Below, one piece after another: positions 36,076-52,252 of a stretch of DNA of 64,000 nt (its first letter is position 1; each line of letters opens with the position of its first letter). The position numbers and the translations under genes were made by a program. Origin of the DNA: Sistotremastrum niveocremeum HHB9708 (lineage: Eukaryota > Basidiomycota > Agaricomycetes > Sistotremastrales > Sistotremastraceae); assembly GCA_001630475.1 (NCBI GenBank), contig KV419421.1, forward strand, positions 381,432 to 445,431, in the 5' to 3' direction. The notes under the pieces are model-generated. The model was not told the DNA's origin. It saw nothing but the letters and a program-made list of their open reading frames with translations, and did not search any database.

Positions 36076-36966
36076 TCAGATGCATTCGAGCAAACTGCAA
36101 ATGAAAAATGTCCAACGCGTTACGATATGGAAGCGGTAGGAGAGAGGAGAAGGCATGTAGCGCGTCATGGGGCACTGGATGGACCACCTGTAGGCGTAAG
36201 CGAAACCGGAATTCCTTGACGCCACACACCGTGTGGGATCGCCTCTTCTCGGGCAGCTGTACGCGATATAGAATATTTCAATAAGATTCGCTTGAGTCGC
36301 AGGGAAGTCGCGGGTGAACCAGTGGAGATGGATGAACTGAGGGTTGGAAGATAGACTGCGAGGCTCAATAAGATCAATAGTGGCGACAAAGCTTGCATTT
36401 AAGACACACCAATTAGTTCCCGATCTCGAGAAAGTCCCAAATTGACGTCTCTGATTCCCAAGTGTTGTCGATTCTAGAAACAAAAATTAGTCTCAAGCTG
36501 GATAGTTTTGGAAAGAGCACACCGAGTGTAAAAAATCAATTAGCTCTGCAACTACTCCGCTGTTCCTCATAACATCGCTTGCCACTGCTTTGCCATCGAG
36601 ATCGCCACAAATATGAAGAGCAAAATCGCATGCCGGGATGATGTTCGCTACAGGGAAGATGGCTTTCCACTTCAAGTGGTTCACTTTGTCCAAATTTGAA
36701 GAGCCCGCTGCCAGTGCCTCTGGGTCCTGGTTTTCAAGGTGATGCTCGACCTGAACGACCAAAGACGCATGATCATCGGATATCACTTGGCGAATTGGAG
36801 GGCATCGCAGGCGGATAAATGACATATTATGGGTACTGCTGATTCGAAAGAGCTCTCGAAAATCAAAGAATAAAGCTGAGTGATGCCGGCGCGGGGAACG
36901 CCGACCAGTGCAACATTCGGTTTCAGCCCTCACCGCCTTACTATTGCCAGACATCACGGCCACCAT
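36076..36966 (-). CDS. Unrecognised protein, divergent from PKC1
   Basis: Minus-strand exons 36523-36966 and 36076-36450 close to 272 aa. Intron 36451-36522 ends at CAG before RRQFGTFSRSGTNWCV; an alternative acceptor nearer the donor gives a shorter protein. I do not recognise the family. Readable blocks are NHLKWKAIFPVANIIPACDF, ALHICGDLDGKAVASDVM and NPQFIHLHWFTRDFPATQAN; the regular hydrophobic spacing suggests a folded domain. Start choices are 36966 or a downstream Met (MSFIRLRCPPIRQ). The start is 108 bp from the PKC1 start on the other strand. Confidence 0.5.
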
Positions 36967-37074
36967 CTAAAGGTCCGACCTCTTGTACCATATTACAGCG
37001 ACATTCCGGGTCACCCTTGCGCTCACAGGACGCCATGGTCGGTCCCGATCTTCTTGTTTTGCCATCTACTAATC

Positions 37075-41037
<3,963 letters not shown>

Positions 41038-41141
41038 GAAGTACGAAAATCGGACACTCGGTGCCATTTTGATGTTGATCACACGAGCAGACAGGGCAGG
41101 GTTCTGTATATATGTACATGTAGGAGTGCCTGCGATGTCTA

Positions 41142-41448
41142 TCACTGTAGTACATGGCCGCTTGTACCGGGTAAACCAGCTGAATCATCTGTATTCGTAG
41201 GAACTGTATCGCGCATAAGTTGCTGGAAACTGCTCCATAGATCTGCGATGGTCCTGAACTCCTTGCGCATGCCGACAACTTCCTCCAGCTTTCGATTAAG
41301 GAGGTTGCTTGACGCGAGGAGATCCTCAAAGACCTATGGCGAAATTTCAGCCGTGTCTTGGGGGACCAAGTTTGCCAATCGTGCTTACCGAGGAAACTTC
41401 CTGTGCCAGCCTTTCGCGCTCTTTGTCAAAAAACGAGGTTTCGGTCAT
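41142..41448 (-). CDS. DAD1: DASH/Dam1 complex subunit Dad1
   Basis: Two minus-strand exons, 41389-41448 and 41142-41333, separated by a 55-nt GT-AG intron, give 83 aa. The sequence starts MTETSFFDKERERLAQEVSS and continues VFEDLLASSNLLNRKLEEVV, GMRKEFRTIADLWSSFQQLM, which is the Dad1 pattern over its full length; family members are 70-95 aa. Dad1 is part of the ten-subunit ring that couples kinetochores to microtubule plus ends in fungi. The tail (about 20 residues, Thr/Gly-rich) is unconserved in type. It sits between PKC1 (convergent, 104 bp) and YPD1 (divergent, 393 bp). A longer open frame in another frame on the same strand hides it. Confidence 0.88.
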
Positions 41449-41841
41449 GGTAGTCGCGAAAGAACGCGTGACGGGATGTGACGCGACGCGCTTCTACGCC
41501 GCGGCGATAGCAGCTAGATCCGGGAGCACGGACATGGCCAAATTCCAGAGTCAGGTCCGGGGTCCCGGTGATGTCATGCCACGCTGGGCGATGGTGACGT
41601 CACAGGGAAACGAGTCCATGTGCGATTAGGACGAAGAGTGGGATATATAACAGGCGGGGCATAAACAAGGATGATGGTCAAGGCGATTCCAGAAGATCTG
41701 CGGATGATCCTCTCGAGATCCCGACATGATCTCGCCGAATATCCAGACAGATGAAGCCGTGAGAAAGTGGATTGAACGTCATCATGTATGATTCCAAGCG
41801 GAAGATCCAGACTGTTTCCTCTCTCATCTCCTTCATCGACA
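41449..41841. other. Divergent promoter region, DAD1 / YPD1
   Basis: 393 bp between two divergent starts. No coding signal; CT-rich sequence occurs just before the YPD1 ATG. Confidence 0.4.
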
Positions 41842-42580
41842 ATGTCCACCTCCCCTACTTCGGAACGGCGTCCCTCGTCGCCTCGCCCAAACAGCCCTCC
41901 CACCCACATCCCCTCCAAACCCCCTCTCATCAGAACAGCCAGCGCAAGCTCCGCCCTGAGTTCCCGTAGCGGTCAGGTGGAGAGCAGAGAACGAGGGCAA
42001 AGCCAGGTGCGCACTCTTTTCCTCTGATCTTTCACAATCTCTAAGTCAACCAACCCCCAGCCGCCGCAGCCTGCACCCCCCAAAGCCTCAGCACGGGATG
42101 GCGAAGGAATCGTTGATTTTGATGTGTTCGATCAGATCTTGGAACTAGATGATGACGAATCATCGTTTTCTGCAGAGATGGCCCAAGCCTACTTTGTCCA
42201 GGCTGATAAAACATTCAAGGACATGGATAACGCTTTGTGAGCATTCTCTCTCTATGCGCGCTCATAATCGTCTCCTGATCTTTTTGCTTCTCTTTTTTTG
42301 AATCGTCAATCTGAGCAGTGCAACTAAAGATCTGAAAAGTCTTTCCGATTTAGGCCATTTCCTGAAGGGTTCGTCAGCAGCGTTGGGGCTCTCTAAGGTG
42401 CAAGCATCATGCGAAACGATGCAGAACCTTGGAAAACTGAAAGACGAAAATCACGAACCGCTGAAAGCTGAGGAAGCGCTGAACAGGATAGATGACCTCC
42501 TTGTCAGAGTGAAGCAGGAATATGATGAGGCGGAAACTTGGCTCCGGCATTTCTACAGCCAGCGAGGTGCTGAACTATGA
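41842..42580 (+). CDS. YPD1: Histidine phosphotransfer protein Ypd1
   Basis: Exons 41842-42006, 42061-42236 and 42319-42580 close to 200 aa. A Ser/Pro-rich N-terminal tail (about 70 residues) precedes a complete HPt four-helix domain: GIVDFDVFDQILELDDDE, FSAEMAQAYFVQADKTF, and the active-site helix DLGHFLKGSSAALGL, where His127 accepts the phosphate. It passes phosphate from hybrid histidine kinases (Sln1 type) to the response regulators Ssk1 and Skn7 in osmotic and oxidative stress signalling. Fungal genomes usually carry a single copy. The extended tail is longer than in yeast. No regulatory site was identified. Confidence 0.95.
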
Positions 42581-43886
42581 CCTCTTTTGCCGAAGACAGT
42601 TCACCCGTCATTGAGCCTGCACCCGTTGTCTTTACTCGGGGTTCACGACTTGGTCTGCAGGGCCTACTATCTGTTGGTTCTTGTGGCCCAGTATATGCAG
42701 CATCCTTTGGGCAGCTCTTTCCTCGAGCCATAGAGCATATCGCGTAACGACTAATTTACCCACCTTCGCAACTCACTTCGTGATTCATTTGTCCTGCTGC
42801 CCTTACCATGTTTTTTCTACTCATTTTTCAAGTCTCTGGCACACTCTAAGTAGCTGGTCTTGTTTGTATGTATTCAGGTTGTACTGTCGGTTCACTCCCT
42901 GTACAAAAGCCATCCTGCACTGATCCAAGAATTTCGGGGCATTCTAGTTTGCTGCCTAGGGACTACATTCATCGACATTCGATCGTACGTCGGGATACTA
43001 GAAGTTGAACTTGATGCTTTGAGGCCAACTACATATTGTCCACGCGAAATACTACTACATCAGGGCAGAGTGGGGGCTTCACTGATTGAAATAGATTGAA
43101 AGATCGTCGGGCTTCCTGAAAGAGAGGAGTCGAGCGATCTTGACGTCAACTAGTTTGAATGCTATAGCTATGGTACGCACATTAGATGTGCTGTGTTGCA
43201 GGAAGAGACCCCATGATCCAATTGTTGAAGAGCCCAGGGGTTTCGTGCACTTTTGTCGGGATGGCCATATATATGGAAGACATGCACCCTTTTGAATCAC
43301 GTTGTGGGTCGCCGACAATTGCGAAGAAGCTCCAAATCTTCGCCACCAAATCCAAGATTGAGTATAGGCGAGGCTGGGCGATAACAAGACCGACAATTGG
43401 GCTACCTCGCACGTCCCACTTTACGGCATAATACCTTTCGAAGCTTTGGCAGACCGTTGTCCAATGACTAATTATGTGTGTTGATCCAGATGACGATGCG
43501 ATCAAGCTGAAGAAAAATCGAGCCGATCGTTGCCTGTGAGTTACGATGCTGTAATTAAGGGTTCAAGACGCATAGCTTACGATCGCTCGGGTGCCTGATC
43601 TTCAAAACTCCCGCGATTCCCGCGCTCGATCACTCTTCGCTCGACGCAAGACTCTACGTTGTTGTATACATGTACATAGATCAAGATGAGCCGCAGCCTC
43701 AGGTTCAGCATGAACATATGAATTGGCATGACAAGAAATCGGATGTGGATTATATAGGGAAGGCGTCGCATAGGTTACGAATATACTAATATACAATGTG
43801 AACGGTCTATAGGCTGTATGTACTTATCTCTTGTCCTGGAACGGTCGAAACCCTATCGGCTTCTTAATGTAAAGTTATAAACTTTG
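42581..43886. other. 1.3 kb intergenic region without a recognisable gene
   Basis: Lies between the YPD1 stop and the stop of the minus-strand Cep57-like gene, so it is a convergent 3' region. T-rich stretches follow YPD1. Open frames are short and show no family pattern. Confidence 0.4.
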
Positions 43887-46464
43887 TTACTGCGCGTTCG
43901 GATCGCGAGGATTCTTATCATCTTGGTCTTTGAAATTTAAGAGTTCATAGAGACGAGAGATCTGCCCCCCCTGTAGATAACATATAAGGCACTGCAGGAA
44001 AGCAGAGAATAAAAATCTGGTTGCACCGACCTTTCTATCAAGGGTTTTGACTACGTCGACCAGGTGCTCAGCAAGCACGTGCCTCTTCGCGACGTTACAT
44101 GCTGCGTCCAAGTGCTTGTACTGTTCAGCCAATTCGATGTAGATCCTGCAACATATCAGTTTTGGCAATAGACGTCAAGATATCCGGTTCGTACTCTTTA
44201 TAATGTGCAAAGTCGTCCTCTAATTCCCTTAACACTCTCGCAAGAACGGTTTGAGGAGGGAGTTTTTGATCATTATGGCCCGAGCCGCCCTGCTCTTTCG
44301 TGGCTCTACGTTCCTCGGGTGAAGAATTTCGCGCCTGTACATTTTCTTGAATATTGCGATCGGGAGGGCGAATTTGACCACCGTCGTCCAAGAAATTGGC
44401 CTGTTTGAGCCATTGGGGCGTATCAAGCTTTTCGGATCTCATACTGGAAGTCCTCTTTTTGCGGTGGCAAGCTGAACATCTGGCGGCGTCATGTTCAGGA
44501 ACAGTGAAGAAAAGACGTTCCATATGACGTCCCCTAATTTGAGGAAATGGTGTTTCAGGCTTAAGAGGTTCTTGACGGGAGGTGGGGGTAGTAGGGGCTT
44601 CCTCGTGTCTGTCACGCTGAGCATTAGGCTGAGGTGTCGGGGGCCTGGTTCCGGCGAGCACACGCTCAGAGATAGATTTGGCTGGTCTATGGCCACCTCC
44701 AGGTGTATGCACATAGCCACTCGGTCCGGCCAATGGAATAGGATTAGTTGTCGGATACGTAGTCCCCTTGGCGAGATCGTCGCGAGGGCTCTGAGCAGCC
44801 GAGGGTAAATCGAACGGATCCTGGGACCGAGAGCCCTGGGAGACTTCAGACCGACGTTCATCGATGTCTGACTGTACGCGAGAGAGTTCAGTTTCCTGGT
44901 TGAGTTAATCAGGTAAGTGAAGAAACTCCGAGAAGAACGTCCTCTTACATCGATAAAGCGTGTCCGGGTACTGCCCCCACCAAATGTAGCGCGTGTTTTA
45001 GTGACATCCAAGCGCGATGTAGAACGAGAGGACGGGGTGGGTGTAGTATTCCGTGATGGCATTTCCGGCTTTGTGGTCGCAGACGGCTCAGTCCTCTCAA
45101 CAAGAACGCTGAGATCATGGCGCCTTGGTGCTTCTGAGACGTCAGGAAGGTCGGCAGCTGAGAGCTCAGAGATGGTAAACTCTTTGAGAGATCGAAGATT
45201 GTCTGCACTCTTGGTGGCATCACGTTGAGCCTGCTCTAAAGCACGTTCTACGCAACCCCTCAGATATATACAGTCCTTTTCAAGCCTGGAGATTTCTTGT
45301 CGAAGTCTGCGAACCTCGTCCAGTCTTTCTTTGTATAAAACATCCTTTGCATCGAGGGCCCGCTGTCCTCGAGCCACTTCCTCGCGAAGAGACTCCGATG
45401 TTTGCTTTTCCCGAGCAAGAGCCAGTCGAAGCGAGGCCAACTCAGACGTACGCTCAGACAGCGCTTTGTCAAGTCTAGATTGTTGGAACCGAAGTGATGC
45501 GACCAATGATTCGAGACCTGAGTGTCACGTTATTTGCGAACTCGTGAGAGCGAATGAACAGATGCGAACCCATTTTTTCCTTGACAACTTCGTCCAACGC
45601 CCTATTATGAGATTGCTTTGTCTCTCGCAAAATCAAACTCATTTCGCGCTCTCTTTCCAAAGTTTCTTGTAATTTTCTCTCGAGCTCCTCCACTTGTGCT
45701 CGAAATGCGGCTGACTCTCGTATAGCCGCCTGCAAACGCGTCTGCATACTTTGCACGCTTTCGCTTTCCGAGGGCAATGTCGCATGAGTTGAGAGAGAAT
45801 ATGGGACTTTGGAAGGAGAGGAAACGGCGGAAGTGAGTCCTGTGATATCAGGAAGACGAACTCTGCGATGGGGGGTGGTAGGAGCACTGTTGTTGGGAAA
45901 CTTGAACGATTGAGATTGCGAATTAGATGATGCTTTATGTGCAGAGGGAGGATTATTCTCCTTGTCCGCTCGTGGCTGCGAGGTTTTGGTGGGGCGCCTC
46001 GGGGAGAAGCTCTTTTGACGGTGGAGAGCATCCGTTAGGGAGGCGGCATTAGAATGGGATAGGATACTTATTTCGCGCTTGGCTTTACGAAGATCCAAAC
46101 CAGCCAGTGGACGGTCAGGATCGTACTCCGCATCGCTTGGACTAGTTCTGCCCTGAGCAAGACCTGCAGAAAGAGTTACAGCACTCGCGTGGTGAGCGGC
46201 GGTACTCGTCGTGTACCCTTGGCCATCATCGAAGTCATGCCCTCTCTGGAAGATGCCAGAGTCATACGATCGAAAGGAGTGAGGGTGGGGATCATGTCGC
46301 GCGTGCTCGACCTCGCCATCGTTGCTGAACGAGAAGTCAGGAAGATGCGGGTTATCATCAAGATTGCTTTCGAGGCGCATCCTTTCTTCGTAGTCGGATC
46401 CCCCGGGGGGCAGAGAGAAGAGTGAGCTAGCTGTGTTGTCGTGAAACTGTCTCTGGCTTAACAT
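43887..46464 (-). CDS. Coiled-coil spindle-pole/centrosome protein with Cep57-type microtubule-binding end (Ppc89-like)
   Basis: Minus-strand exons 45570-46464, 44949-45517, 44195-44895, 44031-44145 and 43887-43970 close to 787 aa. Residues about 1-200 are polar and disordered. About 230-400 form a long coiled coil (LQAAIRESAAFRAQVEELER, then LRLALAREKQTSESLREEV). After a Ser/Pro-rich linker comes CSACHRKKRTSS and the conserved end QTVLARVLRELEDDFAHYKE, YIELAEQYKHLDAACNVAKR and GGQISRLYELLNFKD. This C-terminal block resembles the Cep57 microtubule-binding domain found in fission-yeast Ppc89, the spindle pole body anchor. Function at the spindle pole is inferred from that domain only. Confidence 0.75.
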
Positions 46465-46696
46465 TGTGCGCGACGAGGACGGCAGAGACGGAGTTCAACA
46501 CGTAAATAGCCGCACGTGAAGCACCAAACATCCTCACGTGACACTTCATTCTCACGCCAAACGGAACTTGGCTCGGCCCTTCCAGGGCATATCTCCGTCG
46601 AGATAACCAGTACTCCTGATATCCTTCCAACCAGCTCGATATGCATAATATGATACAGTAGCAATACAGTGCAACGATCCAAAATGAAAGTCAAAT

Positions 46697-49600
46697 CTAC
46701 AGAAATCCGCTTTCCTGTAATAAACGTGCCATCTTCTCGTCTTCTCTTTCTCTCGGTTCCCGTTCCAAACTTAGATTCCAGAAATATTCTCCAAGATCAG
46801 TGGATGATCCCAGGTTGTTGAGAGACGTCTCAATGAAATTCTGAATGAGTCCAATTTGTGTCAAGTTATAGGGTTTGGTTTGCCATTGCTTAATCTCTCG
46901 AATGACTTCCGCGGCCTTTTGTCTTTTGCCAAAGTTGATCAGAGGACCAGTAGGTTGCGGGGCTGGAGGGGCCGGTGGAGGGAGTATGTCCTTACTACCA
47001 TCATTGATGAAAACCAGCATCGTAAGATAAACCCCTATGATGAGAGAGTTAACAAAACACGCAAAACGGTAAATAAATCAGTCACCAACCCAGGAACGGA
47101 ACACAAGGGGGTTCAGTATGCGCCAGAGTATTCCGGTAATTTGTGAAGTTTTTGGTTGAATCCAAGGTTGCCTCACATGCTTGAAGCTGTATCGTCATTC
47201 GAGCGTTGACCAGTTCCCAAGTTCGCTTCAAGCGGCTGATCGGTGGAGTATTGAGTCCGGAAACAATAGCTGCCATGGTCGAAAAATTATGAAGAGCACG
47301 GCACCGCTAAGATCCAGAGTGAGTTCCAGGAAGAGTTCCGGAATCAAATGAAACGTACGTCTGCGACGGATATGAAATGTTTGATGACAGCGGCGCGTTT
47401 GCGAGCATCGTCGTGAATAAGGATTTGCTCGTTGATCCAGCCAGCAACCTAGATGGATTTTGGTGGGGGCACATACGGTTCGAACGAATAAACTTACCTT
47501 ATTACTAGTCATAATGATGGCCGAGATGTTGTCGGTACCCTCGCTTGCTTTCTGGTCCTTAGCACGACGAAGACACTCCGCGACACGGATTCTATTGTAA
47601 AGTTTACTCTCCATGAGAGTGAGCTGTCGCGCCAACTCTAGAGGATCAATGTCGAGAAGCTTCGGCTTTTTGCTCTTTGGAAGAATTGAAACCGGCGGTG
47701 AAATGTTGGAGCCAGCAGTCGCTGTCATTTTCAAAACAACATTGCCCTCTGTGAGCTATTCTGGTATTGAATATTATCGTTGCATTGGAGAGAGCAGAAC
47801 GCACCGCACGATTGGCCAACCGAACCAATGGCTCGGCGCCGCCTGGTACTTGATCACCAATACCTTGGGCAAAATCTCGTATTCTTTCAATGATATGAAG
47901 TTCCTCTCTTTCTAGTAACTCCTCATCCAGAATGATCGACTTGAAGACATTGAAGACGCTGTGCATGTTCAGAAGCAGTACACATTCGTAAAAATATGGC
48001 GTACCGGATTCGGAATATGTCCTGCTTCTGTGATTTCCATTGATTGTGTTGCTCTTCGGTTAAGCCTTCGGGTTGGGGAGTATTGAAGCGAGCAATGATG
48101 TGATCAATCACGGTGTCCGGGGTGGTGAAAGACTTGAAGGTCAACAAGAATGTTCGAATATAACTGGCGTCTAAGATTCCGTCAGTGAACACGAATTCCG
48201 GAATTCTTCCATCACTTGCCTCGATACTCGTGATCTGTCAGTCTTTCGATCAAAGCGGACAGTGTGCCTGCTCGAACACCACCATCTGGATTCAAGATGA
48301 TGTCTTGCGGAGGATAATCAGCTTTCATATACCAAGGTTTGGTCTCTGTTGCCGCCTTCCAACTTATCGGGGGTTCATCGCCGAAGAATTTTTGGACTTT
48401 GCTAGCATTTGTTCTTCGGGGCGGGGTAGTCGGAATAACGGCTGCTACACAGTCAGCATTTGCGGAACAACTAATTATAAGTGTGGCACAAGTTACCTTC
48501 TTCCATCGAGAGGTCATCACCATCACCATTTCCATGAAGCACTTGTTGATCGATTGTGTTTCCCGCATCGTACACTTGCTCCGAAGGGAAAGCAGGGACA
48601 TTGAGAGTTGACGAGGAGGCTTCGGTATAAGATATCTCGGAGGCATCAAAGGGTGAGACTCGTCGTACGCGTGTTTCGGCTAGTCGATCGCTCGAACTGA
48701 TAGCATGAGCTAGATCTACCAAATCTTCGTCTTCTTCGTGACCATTATGACCATCCCCGGTGCCTATCATTGTTGATGATTCGGTGGCGAGATCAAGGCT
48801 TTCTCTAGCCATGTCGGCAGGACTATACGTGCTGAACGGATCGACGATGCTCATACGCGACATTCGCCAGTTAATGGAACCTTCGTAGTCGTATTCACCT
48901 TGAGACTGGGATGAAAGTTCTGCTTGCTCGTGTCCGATAGAGTACAAGTGTTCCAACCGCTCAACAACGGCAGCAGCATTCTGTCTGATGGCTGCGAGAC
49001 AGGCTAAAACGCTGGTGTATGCCTCTGAGGCGTACATCTGTGACGACATGAGGAGGAAAGCACTTTCGTCAGAGATGCACTGCGCCGAGTATTCGAGCCC
49101 GCGCATTAGCACACGTGCTTGTTTAACGGTGTTCATGTATTTTGCATCGGTCGTTCGCGAGGGTGAAGCGGAGTGGTGCTGTCGCAGGCCATCTACGTCA
49201 ACGTGTCGAGCGACGTTGATATCAGCAATCCGAATTGTGAAATCGTAGACTGTGAATATGACCTCCTGCCACACAGCAGGCCCTAAAGTCATTCGAGTCG
49301 ATGAGTCAAGCTCTGGGAATGATAAACAATAGCACACGAACCTTGTGTGATGGACCCGCGAATAGCAGAAGTGATCCGCTCGATAGCTTGGTTTAGATGT
49401 GTTAATTGAGATTGCAGGGCATCGATAAGATCGGAGGTCAACTGGACCTCTGGACCTTCTTCAATCGGTAAATATCCAAAGCCTTTCCAGTTTCCTCCAC
49501 TACCGCCCCCAACTAAACCTATTCCTACGCCAGCGGCACCCTCTTCACTCATCAGCGCGCCAATGGAACGACGTTTTTCTGAGTGGATTGATTGAGACCT

Positions 49601-50994
49601 TTGAACTTCGTATACGAAGTTGGATACCGCTCTTTCCAAATCGATCGCATCCTGTTCTACCCTTGTTAAGGCGGACGATGTCAGGAAGCTCGGATTGAAA
49701 CGAGTAGCCCGAGCAGACAATACTAGTTTGGATAAGGTGGCAGTAACCTTGCGCTGAAAGGGTTTAAGATGGGCATATGTTGTGTCGTCGTCCTTGGAAT
49801 GGGGCATCTTCACACTGGAACTAGACAGGAGGGTCCCGGAGCGAAAGAGCAGGCGACGAATGGTGTGAACCACATCGTCCACTCTGGAGTGAAGCAGCTC
49901 GACGTCAGACGAAGCACTGCACACCCGTGATATAGCGTCATGGGAGGCATCGGCCAAGTCGGAAAAATCGCCTGTTTGAACCGGCAGCAAGGCTTTTTGA
50001 AGGCGGCGAGCTATTAATTCGGGTGCGTTGGGATCTTCGTCAGAAGTGATCATATCGGGGGAACGTTTGCGAACAGATGGATGATCGCCCGGCAGAAGGG
50101 GATTGACTTCCGAGTCGTCCGAGTAAACACTCAAAGGGCGAGGCTCGTTGTCAACAACAGAATCGACGTGCGCACGAGGCGATGGAGGATGAGATTCCGA
50201 CGGCACATCCCATCTAACCTGACCTGTCTCCGTGTTTTCGTAATAATGAGACATCCCATCGTCGGCCAGGCGCTTGATCCATGGTTCCGGAGTGGTCGAG
50301 CGGCGCTGCTGGCCTATGTTAGCAATGGGATGATTTGACCATTGAGAGAGGGGAGTGCTATCGTGCAAGACATTTGAATGTTTCTGAAGACCAGAAGCTG
50401 CAAGCATGGGGTCATGAGCTTCAAAGTCGCCGTCCGAAGGGAGATCACGAGAAACTTGACCGGTGATCGAATTCACGTAGTATATCTGGAATACGAGATC
50501 AAAACCTTGTGGCAATGGAAGGAAGAGGACGACATTACCTGTCCATCAGATGTCACTTCGGGTTCCCAGAACTCAGCCGAACGAGAGGAAGAGGTATGGA
50601 TGGTGGCGTTGGGCCGTTGGTGGATACCGTCCGCAAGGTTTGACTGACGAAAGTCTGTATCGTCCGTTAGCCACCCCGCGTCGGTTTCCACAGGCCGTTC
50701 AAGGGAGGATGAGGATGGAGTTTCTAGCCTGTTCATTTGTTCTTCGACCTCGTCGTCCGACACTTGGATGACATAGTTGGACGGGAACCATCCTCGTTCA
50801 TCGTTCAGTAAACCATCCCACCATCCCGACTCGAGCTGAGTAAGGACTTCAATGATATCGCCACGTCGAAAGGAAAGGGAAGAGGCATCGGTGGACTGAT
50901 AGTCATAGAGAGCTCGACAGAAGAAGGTCTGATATTGGCTGTCATCGAATGAGTCGACCGGGCCAGTTGGAATGTGATTATAAAGGGCAGCCAT
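46697..50994 (-). CDS. CDC25: Ras guanine-nucleotide exchange factor, Cdc25 type (SH3-WW-RasGEF)
   Basis: Ten minus-strand exons (50539-50994, 49342-50485, 48497-49282, 48220-48444, 48005-48170, 47805-47958, 47498-47746, 47359-47448, 47090-47306, 46697-47034) close to 1274 aa. An SH3 domain (FCRALYDYQSTDASSLSF to GWFPSNYV, about 25-85) is followed by two WW-like modules (TSDGQIYYVNSITGQVSRDL; ADDGMSHYYENTETGQVRWD), a long helical region, RasGEF_N (ASYIRTFLLTFKSFTTPD) and the catalytic domain (DIDPLELARQLTLMESKLYN, FLGVYLTMLVFINDG). It activates Ras upstream of adenylate cyclase and morphogenesis. The Asp that opens DASYIRTF is built across a GC-AG intron (48171-48219). An extra 5' exon cannot be excluded: the frame stays open upstream of the ATG and a TAG acceptor precedes it. 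Confidence 0.93.
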
Positions 50995-51138
50995 AGGCCC
51001 CTGGATGGAGGCCGTATTCGATGGCAACGACTAGAAAGACTAAGTGCTAGTGCTGGTGGCAGGGATAGTCCGATTTGTGTGGAGAAAAGGTCGCGACGAA
51101 TGAGGCAGTGCCCGAAACAAGGTCGTTCCTTTTGACAA

Positions 51139-52252
51139 ATGCGGCCTTCACCCATCAGCCGACTCAGACTTTTAGTTCCAATTAAAAGGCATGATTTCCG
51201 TCATTGTGCCTCTGATATACCTGGCTGAGGGGACATATGTAGATGTATCGATTATGCGGTCAAAATACGAGTTAATGGTTCGCAGACGGGTGTTGACACC
51301 AATGTTAAGCACTCTATGGTGAAACACCATTCAAAGTCTTCTGTTAATGAGTTCTAACTGTGCCCGCAAAGAACCCCTTTGATGAGATTGGTCTCGCCTG
51401 CTCCTGCCCCATGTCTTGTCGCTCAGCTAACGAGTTCGATTGCAGCGGTCGAAGAAGCCATCCGACTTCGCGAGAGGCTGAAAGATCAGGTCAAAAGCAT
51501 CAAAGTCGTCACTATTGGCCCAGCTAAGGCTGTTGAGACCTTACGAACGGCCTTAGCCATGGGTGCCGATTCTGCTATCCACGTCGAAGTCCCCGAAACT
51601 CTCGTACCTGAACCCATCGGTGTTGCCAAAACCCTACGCGCCATCATTGAGCAGGAAGGAGGCGTGGATATGGTTATTATGGGGAAACAGGCGATCGACG
51701 ATGATGCTGGACAGACGGGCCAGATGTTAGCTGGCCTTCTATCTTGGCCTCAAGCAACCTTCGCCAGCAAAATCGACGTGCAGGCTGACCTCAAAAGTAT
51801 TGAAGTGACGAGAGAGATCGATGGAGGTTTGGAGAACCTGAAATGCAGACTTCCAGCTATCATCACTACGGATCTTCGGTACGATGCTCAAATATGCAAT
51901 GCAGTTCGTTGTCTGATATTCTTCCCTAGGTTAAACGGTTTGTCTACGCCTTTCAACCAACTGCGTTTTATATGTCGCTATTTCCAGAGCCTCGATATGC
52001 ATCACTCCCAAATATTATGAAGGCGAAGAAGAAACCAATACAGAAGCTGACCCCAGCGGATTTGAAGATCGACCTGGCACCTCGGCTGGAAACCCTCAAG
52101 GTCACGGAACCTCCGAAACGGCAAGGCGGCGGCAGGGTGAGTTTTCCTGAGATCCCATATGCCGAACCGTATTAAACACCAAGCGGGCTCAGGTGGACAA
52201 CGTTGTCGAGCTGATTGAAAAACTACGCGTTGCTGGTATTCTGGCTTCATAA
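51139..52252 (+). CDS. ETFB: Electron transfer flavoprotein beta subunit
   Basis: Exons 51139-51188, 51243-51318, 51372-51390, 51446-51878, 51930-51937, 51988-52136 and 52193-52252 close to 264 aa. The start [18 protein letters not shown] leads into [95 protein letters not shown] and [11 protein letters not shown], covering the whole family. With the alpha subunit it carries electrons from matrix dehydrogenases to ETF-ubiquinone oxidoreductase. Exon 1 must be joined by a GC-AG intron (51189-51242), and an 8-nt micro-exon (51930-51937) supplies LN. A model starting at the later in-frame codon near 51379 would lose the N-terminus. It is divergent from the RasGEF gene (144 bp). Confidence 0.94.

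Noticed and set aside
46176-46425. Overlapping small frames on both strands
   Set aside because: Shadows of the disordered N-terminal exon of the Cep57-like gene.
49283-49341. A 29-nt intron in the RasGEF gene (acceptor at the first CAG)
   Set aside because: It keeps the frame but is far shorter than any other intron; the next in-phase acceptor gives a normal 59-nt intron and the sequence ITQGPAVWQEV.
51379-52020. ETF beta beginning at an in-frame codon inside intron 51391-51445
   Set aside because: This reading includes intron sequence ([12 protein letters not shown]) and loses the conserved N-terminal nucleotide-binding segment.
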